Under the pieces are notes generated by a model. The model searched no databases. It had not been told where the DNA came from and was given only the letters and a program-made list of their open reading frames with translations. This document shows, piece after piece, positions 1 to 5,843 of a DNA stretch of 8,729 nt. The first letter of the stretch is position 1; each line of letters begins with the position of its first letter. The translations under genes and the position numbers were made by a program. This DNA comes from an uncultured bacterium (GTDB lineage Bacteria; Planctomycetota; Phycisphaerae; Phycisphaerales; SM1A02), in NCBI GenBank assembly GCA_903918555.1, contig CAIXEV010000608.1, positions 1 through 8,729 of the forward strand, in the 5' to 3' direction.

Positions 1-2
1 CA

Positions 3-19
3 TGCTTGCGAAGCAAGCA
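3..19. repeat. Short perfect hairpin, 7-bp stem and 3-nt loop
   Basis: The arms TGCTTGC (3-9) and GCAAGCA (13-19) are perfectly complementary around a GAA loop. It has the same geometry (7-bp arms, 3-nt loop) as the hairpins after rsmA, although the sequence differs. It may be the tail of a dispersed palindromic element or the terminator of a gene left of the window. No T-run follows, so classical intrinsic termination is not supported. Confidence 0.5.
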
Positions 20-52
20 GTGCTAGCCGAACCATCCGAAGCGTCGACAGTG

Positions 53-71
53 CGCCGCGCGCAGCGCGGCG
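53..71. repeat. GC-only hairpin upstream of rsmA, 8-bp stem and 3-nt loop
   Basis: The arms CGCCGCGC (53-60) and GCGCGGCG (64-71) are perfect reverse complements around GCA. The hairpin ends 18 bases before the rsmA start codon, so in a transcript it would lie in or at the edge of the leader. It could be an upstream terminator, a leader structure, or chance in a GC-rich genome. No T-run follows. Confidence 0.45.
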
Positions 72-89
72 GTTCCGTATCCTCCCCCC

Positions 90-902
90 GTGCAGACGCA
101 GTCGGACATCAAGTCGATCCTGAGCGCGCGGGGGCTCTCGCCGAGGCATCGCTTCGGGCAGAACTTCCTCGTCGACCAGAACCTGCTGAAGAAGCTCGTC
201 GACGCGAGCGCGATCGGCGAGGGGTCGCTCGTCCTCGAGATCGGCCCCGGCACCGGCACGATGAGCGAGGAGATCCTCGCGCGCGGCGCCGAGCTCATCG
301 CGATCGAGCTCGACCGCGACCTCGCCGCGCACCTGCGCGAGCACTTCGCCGCGAACCCGCGCTTCACGCTCGTCGAAGGCGACTGCCTCGACGGGAAGCG
401 CGCGCTCAACTCCGAGGCGCTCGCGAAGATCGGCGCGCGGCCGTTCACGCTGGTCGCGAACCTGCCGTATCAGGCCGCAAGCCCCGTCATGGCGATCTGC
501 GCCACGATGCCGCAGTGCCGCGGCCAATTCGTCACGATCCAGCGCGAGGTCGGCGACCGCCTGCGCGCGGCGCCGGGCGGCGGCGAATACGGCCCGCTCA
601 CGATCGTCGTGCAGGCCTTCTGCGAAGTCGAGCAGCTCGCGGTGCTGTCGCCGGGCTGCTTCTGGCCGCCGCCAGAAGTGACAAGCGCCATGCTCGCGCT
701 GCGCCCGCGCGCGGTGCCCGCGCTCGCGCCCGACGAAGCCGAGGCCTTCGGCGCGTTCGTCCACACGCTCTTCTCGAAGCGCCGCAAACAGCTCGGCGCG
801 ATCCTCGGCCGCGCCCGCGACTGGCCCGACGGCATCGACCCGACCGCGCGGCCGGAGTCGCTGTCGGTCGCGGATCTCGTGCGCCTTTGGCGTACTGGGT
901 AA
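90..902 (+). CDS. rsmA: 16S rRNA (adenine(1518)-N6/adenine(1519)-N6)-dimethyltransferase RsmA
   Basis: This SAM-dependent enzyme of the KsgA/Dim1 family dimethylates two adjacent adenines in the helix 45 loop of 16S rRNA during 30S maturation in the cytoplasm. The 270-residue product is normal for the family. Visible motifs are GQNFL (23-27), the SAM-binding LEIGPGTG (49-56), the acidic IELD (72-75), GDCL (97-100), the catalytic NLPY (124-127), QREVGDRL (151-158), FWPPPEV (191-197) and RRKQL (231-235). The start is GTG at 90, the only usable start after the in-frame TAG at 24-26. It also places the conserved N-terminal 'IKSIL...GLSPRHRFGQNFL' at the expected distance. There is no Shine-Dalgarno; the preceding bases are a pyrimidine run. 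A weak -10-like TATCCT (78-83) would give a nearly leaderless mRNA, which is inference only. The last eight codons and the stop belong to a 27-bp tandem repeat. The gene is convergent with the next one. Confidence 0.97.
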   Translation: MQTQSDIKSILSARGLSPRHRFGQNFLVDQNLLKKLVDASAIGEGSLVLEIGPGTGTMSEEILARGAELIAIELDRDLAAHLREHFAANPRFTLVEGDCLDGKRALNSEALAKIGARPFTLVANLPYQAASPVMAICATMPQCRGQFVTIQREVGDRLRAAPGGGEYGPLTIVVQAFCEVEQLAVLSPGCFWPPPEVTSAMLALRPRAVPALAPDEAEAFGAFVHTLFSKRRKQLGAILGRARDWPDGIDPTARPESLSVADLVRLWRTG

Positions 903-956
903 CTCGTGCGCCTCTGGCGCACTGGGTAACTCGTGCGCCTTTGGCGCACTGGATAG
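876..956. repeat. Three tandem 27-bp units, each a hairpin, overlapping the rsmA stop
   Basis: The units are 876-902, 903-929 and 930-956. Unit 2 differs from unit 1 at two positions and unit 3 differs by a few bases. Each carries GTGCGCC, a 3-nt loop, then GGCGCAC; in unit 1 the second arm is GGCGTAC, which still pairs as RNA through a G-U wobble. The unit is nine codons, so all copies stay in the rsmA frame. Each would encode LVRLWRTG followed by a stop (TAA, TAA, TAG). Unit 1 is the actual C-terminus of RsmA; units 2 and 3 lie past the stop. No T-run follows any hairpin, so they look more like REP-type 3' stem-loops than intrinsic terminators. They could still stabilise the 3' end or block readthrough between convergent genes. 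Confidence 0.9.
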
Positions 957-982
957 AACGCGCCGAAGCTCGCATCGGGTGA

Positions 983-1022
983 ATCAGCACCAAAGCTCGC
1001 CGCCGCAGCGGCGAGCGCTCAA
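983..1022 (-). terminator. 40-bp repeated stem-loop element, copy 1 (3' of the propeller gene)
   Basis: This 40-bp sequence is identical to 4096-4135. It contains a perfect 9-bp stem (995-1003 with 1008-1016) and a 4-nt loop. Read on the minus strand, the element begins 6 bases past the stop codon of the 1029-3980 gene, and the stem is followed by only three T residues. Its position argues for a transcription terminator or 3'-end stabiliser. The exact repetition after a second gene argues for a dispersed element. The short T-run keeps the terminator reading tentative. Confidence 0.6.
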
Positions 1023-1028
1023 ACTGCC

Positions 1029-3980
1029 TCAGCTGCCCCAGTTCGTGAGCACGACCGCGAGGTCGTCGCCACCGACGAAGCCATCGCCGTTGAGGTCGGC
1101 GGCGCACGGTGCGGCGCATGGACCCCAGCTCGCGAGCAGCTGCGCGAGGTCGTCGCCGTTCACCGCGCAGTCGGCGTTGACATCGCCCGCGCCGTCGCAG
1201 ATGCCGTCGATCCGGTAGATCGCGAGCGTGCCGCTGATCTCGTTCGCAAGCAGGATGAGCGGCTTTCCGATCGGCGAATCCGCGGCCGACACGAAGGTGA
1301 TGCCCTCGGGACCGAGGTCGCCGGAGCCCGCGAGGTTCGTCGCCACCGAGAAGTTGCGCGTGTTGATGTAGCCCTGGAACACCGGGGCAGCCGGGTCGTC
1401 GACGCGGTAGGCGAAGATGCCGCCGATGCGCTCGCAGCTCGCGAAGATGTACCGCCTGCCGTTGATCACGCCGACCGTGACGCCCTCGGGCTCGGGGCCC
1501 TTCGCGCGGCTGCGGTTGTCGCGGGTGTTGTTGGTGTTGCTCGCGTTGAAGTTCGACGGGTAGAGCGACGCCGTGTGCTGCTCGAAGAAGTCGCCCGAGT
1601 CCCACACGCGCGTGCCTGACGCAGTCCAGATCGTGATGCCGCGGCCGCCGATCGGCACGATGCGGTCCCAGTCGCCGTCGCCGTCGAGGTCGCCGAGGTC
1701 CTTGCGGACCTGCAGCCGTCCGAGGCGCGTGTTGTTCTTCAGCCACGCGGCGCCGCGGAAGACATTCGGATCAAGCGTCACGGTGGCCGCGCCGACCGTC
1801 GTCAGGTCGACGAAGGTGCCCCACTCGCGCGAATCGCCTTCGTTCGCGCTGACCAGGTAGGTCTGGCCGCCCGACGAGAACGACGCGATGCCGTCGGGCT
1901 GGTAGGTGCCCTCGACCGGCCAGCCAGCGATGCGGTTCACGGTGTCCTGGTCGCTCGAGTCGAGGCCGTTGCCGGAGAAGGTGATCATGCCGAGGGTCGG
2001 CGCCGGGGCGCTCGCGTTCGGCACGAAGGTGCCGGTCGCGATGTCCCAGCCGAGCGGCATGCGGAAGTCGTTGTCGTTGAGGACGAAGATCGTTCCGGGG
2101 TCGCGGATCGCGAGGCCCTCGACCTTCTCGATGCCGTTCGCGTAGCCGATCGCCGCGAGGTCGACATGCACCGTCTTGGTGACCGGCACGATGCCGGCCG
2201 CGGCGAGCTGCGCGGGCGTCATCTTGTCGAGCGTACCGCCGGGGCCCGCGATCGCGGGCGAAAGCGTGGAGATGTCGGTCGCGCCGGCGAGATTCACCTC
2301 GAAGATCTTCTTGAGCGAGCTGCTTCCGAGCGCGCTGTCGCGCTCGACCACGAGGAACTTGCCCGGGCCGAACGCGTGCGCGTCGCCGATCTTGTCGCTC
2401 GCGCCGCCCTCGAGCACATAGATGTACTCGGCGGTGACGCTGTTGGTCGTGGGGTCGAACTTCGCGATGCGGATGTTGCGCGACGACTTCGAGTTCGCGT
2501 CGTTCGCGACATCGGGGTTGTCGAGCGGGCTCTGCACGAAGCAGTAGATCTTGTCCTGCCAGACCGCGATCGCCTCGAAGCCGCGGTTGTCGCGGCGCTG
2601 CGCGTACACCGCGGGGAACGCCTCGGTGCCGACCGTCGCGCCGAAGGCGTTGGCGCCAGCGGGCACGAAGCGCGCGAGCATCAGGCCGGTCGCGTCGAAC
2701 TTGTAGAGCGCGGGGCGATACTCGTCGCACATCCAGATCGAGCCGTCGCTCGTGCGGCAGAGGCCCTCGAGGTCGCCGCCGAGCGGGTCGTTCGGGATCG
2801 TGTTGCCGAAGAGATCGACCGGCTGCTCATCGGTGTAGGCGAAGCCGGGCGCTGCGCCCTGGATGTTCGGAAGGCCCGTCATCGGCGTGCCGTCGGGCTT
2901 GCGGAGCAGGATCTGCCCCGTGAGCGCGATGGCGTTCGTCGCCGGGTTGTAGGTGAAGGTCGCGATGCGCGGCTGGAATCCGGGGAGCGCGAACGGGCGC
3001 TCGAGCGCCGCGTCGCCGTCGACATTGACGGGCTCGAGGTTCGGGCCGCGGTCGGTGTTCGCCCAGAAGGTGATGACGCCGGTCGTGGCGTTGACCGAGT
3101 CGATCCACAGGCCGCTCAGGCCGCCGAGCGCGATCTCCTGCCCTGCGGCGGTGATGCCGATCGACGGAAGTCCGCCGAGCGAAGCGGTCGTGAGCGCCGG
3201 CGTGCCCGCGTAGTGCTTCTTGGTGCCGAGCGGCTTCACCGAGAGGATCGCCTTCGTCGTGAGGTCGACGGTCGCGAGCGCGCTGTGCTCCTGGATCGAC
3301 ACATACGCGGTCGTCGAGTCGGCCGAGACGGTGACATACTCGGGCTCGAGGTCCTGTCCGATCGTCGGGCTGCCCGGGCCGAACGGCACGATCGATGGAT
3401 CGATCACGCCGGCGGCAAGGCCGTTGAATCCGAGCGTGGTGACATTGGCCTGCGTGATCGCCTTGCCCGTCACATCGATGATGCTGATCGAGCCTTCGGG
3501 GTCGACCGCGTAGGTGGCCGAGGGTTCGCCTTCATTCGAGGTGACCACCTTCGTGCCGTCGGGCGTGAAGGTCACCATGTCGGGCACCGCGCCGACCGTG
3601 ACCGACGCGAGGAAGTTCAGGTCGAGGTCGAAGAAGACGACGAGACCGGGGTCGGTCTTGACGAGCGCCTGCACCGCGCATGCGACCTTGCCGTTCTTGA
3701 CCGCGACGCTCTGGACGCCGCCGCCGTAGGGCAGCAGCGAGAAGCTGCCGGCGGCCACGGGCGCGGCGGGGTTCGCGAGATCGAAGACATCGATCGCGTT
3801 GGTGAAGCCGTTCACGACGAACGCTCGCTTCGAGCCCGCATCGAACGCCACGATCTCGGCGCCCGCCACGTCGTAGCCGGCGCGCGGCGTGCTCGCGAGG
3901 TAGCTGAGCGAGATGTGCGGGTCACCCGCGAAGGCGGTCGAGGCGAGCAACAGGGTCGAAACGGCGACGGGACGAAGCAT
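1029..3980 (-). CDS. Secreted choice-of-anchor I beta-propeller with inserted phytase-like domain and dockerin-like C-terminus
   Basis: Function is unknown; it is probably an exported surface or extracellular protein of 983 residues. The start is ATG at 3980, because GAGGAGG lies 6 bases upstream; the in-frame TTG at 3983 is too close to that site. A signal peptide is clear (MLRPVAVSTLLLASTAFA, cleavage after 18). Residues about 26-265 and 665-925 resemble the two halves of a choice-of-anchor I propeller. Examples are GAEIVAFDAG near 40, DGIASFSSGGQTYLVSANEG near 696, the calcium-type DLDGDGDWD at 764-772 and KGPEPEGVTVG near 827. Between them, about 270-660 resemble the esterase-like phytase family: GLSGLW, DLEGLCRTSDGSIWMCDEYRP near 403, NRGFEAIAV near 465, EGLAIRDPG and LNDNDF near 621-639. 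Residues 928-983 hold two DxNxD...D loops with four cysteines and WG endings, like planctomycete dockerin-type domains. Phytase activity is not established by sequence. Confidence 0.87.
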   Translation of the reverse strand: MLRPVAVSTLLLASTAFAGDPHISLSYLASTPRAGYDVAGAEIVAFDAGSKRAFVVNGFTNAIDVFDLANPAAPVAAGSFSLLPYGGGVQSVAVKNGKVACAVQALVKTDPGLVVFFDLDLNFLASVTVGAVPDMVTFTPDGTKVVTSNEGEPSATYAVDPEGSISIIDVTGKAITQANVTTLGFNGLAAGVIDPSIVPFGPGSPTIGQDLEPEYVTVSADSTTAYVSIQEHSALATVDLTTKAILSVKPLGTKKHYAGTPALTTASLGGLPSIGITAAGQEIALGGLSGLWIDSVNATTGVITFWANTDRGPNLEPVNVDGDAALERPFALPGFQPRIATFTYNPATNAIALTGQILLRKPDGTPMTGLPNIQGAAPGFAYTDEQPVDLFGNTIPNDPLGGDLEGLCRTSDGSIWMCDEYRPALYKFDATGLMLARFVPAGANAFGATVGTEAFPAVYAQRRDNRGFEAIAVWQDKIYCFVQSPLDNPDVANDANSKSSRNIRIAKFDPTTNSVTAEYIYVLEGGASDKIGDAHAFGPGKFLVVERDSALGSSSLKKIFEVNLAGATDISTLSPAIAGPGGTLDKMTPAQLAAAGIVPVTKTVHVDLAAIGYANGIEKVEGLAIRDPGTIFVLNDNDFRMPLGWDIATGTFVPNASAPAPTLGMITFSGNGLDSSDQDTVNRIAGWPVEGTYQPDGIASFSSGGQTYLVSANEGDSREWGTFVDLTTVGAATVTLDPNVFRGAAWLKNNTRLGRLQVRKDLGDLDGDGDWDRIVPIGGRGITIWTASGTRVWDSGDFFEQHTASLYPSNFNASNTNNTRDNRSRAKGPEPEGVTVGVINGRRYIFASCERIGGIFAYRVDDPAAPVFQGYINTRNFSVATNLAGSGDLGPEGITFVSAADSPIGKPLILLANEISGTLAIYRIDGICDGAGDVNADCAVNGDDLAQLLASWGPCAAPCAADLNGDGFVGGDDLAVVLTNWGS

Positions 3981-3986
3981 CAAAAA

Positions 3987-4009
3987 CCTCCTCGGTTGAA
4001 CCGAGGAGG
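3987..4009 (-). promoter_or_regulatory. Palindrome that buries the Shine-Dalgarno and ends in a T5 run (candidate attenuator)
   Basis: On the minus strand, CCTCCTCGGTT and AACCGAGGAGG are perfect reverse complements (11 bp) around a single C, so RNA would form a stem of about 9-10 bp with a 3-5 nt loop. The 3' arm contains GAGGAGG, the ribosome-binding site for the ATG at 3980. Five T residues (3982-3986) follow at once. The element therefore has the form of an intrinsic terminator and also hides the ribosome site. The 5' arm begins CCUCCU, like the 16S rRNA tail. Either attenuation or translational repression is possible; no ligand-binding fold is recognisable in the short leader. Confidence 0.6.
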
Positions 4010-4031
4010 ATCAGCCTGCTCTGTGAAGGTC

Positions 4032-4060
4032 CTGTGACCGCCGCGTCAGCGTCGAGTCAA
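4032..4060 (-). promoter_or_regulatory. Weak candidate promoter for the propeller gene
   Basis: On the minus strand, TTGACT (4055-4060) is a good -35 match. It is followed after 17 bases by TCACAG (4032-4037), a poor -10 match. The position fits a transcript starting about 45 bases before the ATG and passing through the SD-burying hairpin. TCACAG is itself repeated 11 bp further on (4021-4026), so these may instead be protein-binding sites. Support is weak. Confidence 0.25.
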
Positions 4061-4095
4061 GTCGACGCGATCGCGGCTTCGCGAACGCGTCCTCC

Positions 4096-4135
4096 ATCAG
4101 CACCAAAGCTCGCCGCCGCAGCGGCGAGCGCTCAA
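4096..4135 (-). terminator. 40-bp repeated stem-loop element, copy 2 (3' of the DUF4139 gene)
   Basis: This is identical over 40 bp to 983-1022, with flanks that differ at once on both sides. The 9-bp stem is 4108-4116 with 4121-4129. On the minus strand it begins 9 bases past the stop codon of the 4145-5683 gene, matching the placement of copy 1 at the next gene. If it terminates transcription, it separates the two secreted-protein genes into different transcripts. As with copy 1, only three T residues follow the stem. Confidence 0.6.
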
Positions 4136-4144
4136 GCACCGCGT

Positions 4145-5683
4145 TCACCAGCTGTAGGTGACGGTGTAGTTGATCTCCGCCTTGCCTTCGGCGTTCACCA
4201 CCACATCGAACGCGATGTTGTCCGAGTCGACCTTGGTGAACGGCTGGTTGTTCGAGGTGATCTTCCAGTTCGTCCAGCGGTACTGCCGCTCGATCACGCG
4301 CACCTTCTGGCTGGCGGCCTTCTGGTTGCGGATCTCGATCTTGAAGGTCTCGGTCATGCGCCGCGCCGCGTTGTCGACGGTGAAGTCGGTGCGCGTGCGC
4401 TCGCCGACGACATCGAACGCCTGGCCGAGCTTCACCTTCACCGTCTCGTTGCGCGGCGTGTGGCCGATGATGTCCTCGCCGATGAACTCGAGCGTGCCGT
4501 CGGCGTCGTCCATCTTGTAGCAGCGGATCTTGCCGGCGGGCATCGGCATGCCGAGCGAGTTCGCCTCCTTGTTCTCGAAGGCGACGAAGATCGAGGGCTT
4601 GCCCTTCTGGGTGTTGCCGAAGAAGTCGGGGTCGGTCATCGGCTGGCCCATACCGCCGATGTCGGCCGTGAAGTTGAACACGAGCTCGCGCTTCAGCTTG
4701 AAGCCGTCGACCGACGGGAAGAGCGCGATCTGCTGCGTCGAGTTCTGCGCGACATCGGTGCGGCGCGGCAGCGTGTAGAGGTGGAAGTCGGCGAACGCCT
4801 TCTCCTGGAAGCCACCCGCGTCGGCCATCGCCATCGCCTCCATGCGCGCTCCACGGCCCGTGATCCTCGGCTGCGACTCGACCTTCTGCACATCGCCCGC
4901 GACGAGCTTGAGCTCGGCGTTCGGGAACGACGCGCCCGAGAGGTTCATGAGCGTGACCCACGCGGAGATGCTGCCGGTCTTGTCCTCGCCGTCGATCACG
5001 ATGTTGTAGTCGGCGCGCCAGGTCATGCCGTTCGTCTGGTAGGTGGTGCGCACGAGGTGGTCGCCGCCCTTCTCGCTCGCGAGCTTCCACATCAGGGTCG
5101 GCTTCGTGAGAAGCCCGCCGGGAAGCTCGCCAAGCTGCACCTGGCCGCCCGCCGGCACGATGCGCACGCCGTCCTTCGTCTTGAGGACGAGCTGGCCCAT
5201 GTTCGCGCTGAGGAGTTCGCCCGTCACATTCGAGACGCCGTCGCCCATCGTCACGGCCACGGTGATCTCGCGGCCGATGTAGCGCTCCATCAGCTTCGCG
5301 GGGCTCACGAGGTCGAACTGGAAGTTCTGCTCGAGGACGCTCGTCGACGGGTCGTCGAGGTCGGTGAACGACACGGTGGTCGGGTCGATCCACGCGGCGA
5401 CATCGGTGAACGCGAGCGTGCCGACGCCCTTCGGCACGGCGACCTTGCGCACGACCTTCACGACGCCGTAGCCGGGCACGCCCCAGACATTGTCCATGCC
5501 GCTCGCGCGCTGCTGCTGGATGAACTGCTGCGGGTTGAAGCCGGCGGGGTCGGCCGACGAGTAGACCGTCAGCGAAACGCCCTCGGCGGGCTTCGGGAGA
5601 TCCTTGGCGGGCGCGAGGGCGGAAGTGGCGAGGGCGGAAGTGGCGAGACAGGTGGCTGCGACGGTCGAGATGAAGAGGCTCAT
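4145..5683 (-). CDS. Secreted DUF4139 domain-containing protein
   Basis: The biochemical role is unknown. The 512-residue product starts at ATG 5683, with GGAG 6 bases upstream. The frame stays open upstream to 5785, but that 34-residue extension is arginine-rich and would bury the signal peptide. Residues 1-19 form a signal peptide (MSLFISTVAATCLATSALA). Residues about 35-140 resemble the N-terminal domain that precedes DUF4139 in this family (GYGVVKVVRKVAVPKGVGTL, then DPTTVSF). Residues about 194-510 are DUF4139: RTTYQTNGMTWRADYN near 212, WVTLMNLSG near 242, LKLVAGDV near 258, and YTLPRRTDVAQNSTQQIALF near 303. Many family members have a long coiled coil between the two domains; here that stretch is short and lacks one. 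The product is probably exported. It lies 160 bp after the permease gene on the same strand, so cotranscription is possible but unproven. Confidence 0.9.
   Translation of the reverse strand: MSLFISTVAATCLATSALATSALAPAKDLPKPAEGVSLTVYSSADPAGFNPQQFIQQQRASGMDNVWGVPGYGVVKVVRKVAVPKGVGTLAFTDVAAWIDPTTVSFTDLDDPSTSVLEQNFQFDLVSPAKLMERYIGREITVAVTMGDGVSNVTGELLSANMGQLVLKTKDGVRIVPAGGQVQLGELPGGLLTKPTLMWKLASEKGGDHLVRTTYQTNGMTWRADYNIVIDGEDKTGSISAWVTLMNLSGASFPNAELKLVAGDVQKVESQPRITGRGARMEAMAMADAGGFQEKAFADFHLYTLPRRTDVAQNSTQQIALFPSVDGFKLKRELVFNFTADIGGMGQPMTDPDFFGNTQKGKPSIFVAFENKEANSLGMPMPAGKIRCYKMDDADGTLEFIGEDIIGHTPRNETVKVKLGQAFDVVGERTRTDFTVDNAARRMTETFKIEIRNQKAASQKVRVIERQYRWTNWKITSNNQPFTKVDSDNIAFDVVVNAEGKAEINYTVTYSW
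5613..5647. repeat. 15-bp tandem duplication in the signal-peptide coding region
   Basis: The unit GCGAGGGCGGAAGTG occurs at 5613-5627 and 5628-5642, with five further bases matching. In the DUF4139 gene (minus strand) it encodes a repeated TSALA, giving two consecutive ALA endings at residues 17-19 and 22-24. Both are possible signal-peptidase sites, but the second is followed by proline. Confidence 0.85.
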
Positions 5684-5843
5684 GGTGGTCTCCGAGTGTG
5701 GCCGGGCGGCGATCAGGTTCGCGCGAACAGCACGCGCGGCACGGTACATGACGACCCGCAGGGACGCGTCTCGCCGCGGCGGCATTCGCGCTCGGATTGC
5801 ACGGCTTCGCGCAAGTTTCCCGGTCGTGGCCGCGCGGGAGGAC

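Noticed and set aside
876..956. CRISPR array or classical intrinsic terminator array
   Set aside because: The units are directly adjacent with no spacers, and no T-run follows the stems.
2..982. 326-codon plus-strand ORF overlapping rsmA in another frame
   Set aside because: It is an arginine-rich out-of-frame reading of rsmA. The tail shows repeats only because it crosses the 27-bp tandem units.
3981..3983. TTG as start of the propeller gene
   Set aside because: It is only 3 bases from the Shine-Dalgarno. The adjacent ATG at 3980 has a 6-base spacer and is the stronger codon.
2166..4037. 623-codon plus-strand ORF opposite the propeller gene
   Set aside because: It is an arginine-, glutamate- and aspartate-rich mirror reading of a GC-rich coding strand with no ribosome site or recognisable domain. 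The minus strand has a signal peptide, family motifs and a Shine-Dalgarno.
5684..5785. 34-residue N-terminal extension of the DUF4139 protein
   Set aside because: It is arginine-rich, with no ribosome site at its start, and it would place the signal peptide internally. The ATG at 5683 has GGAG at proper spacing.
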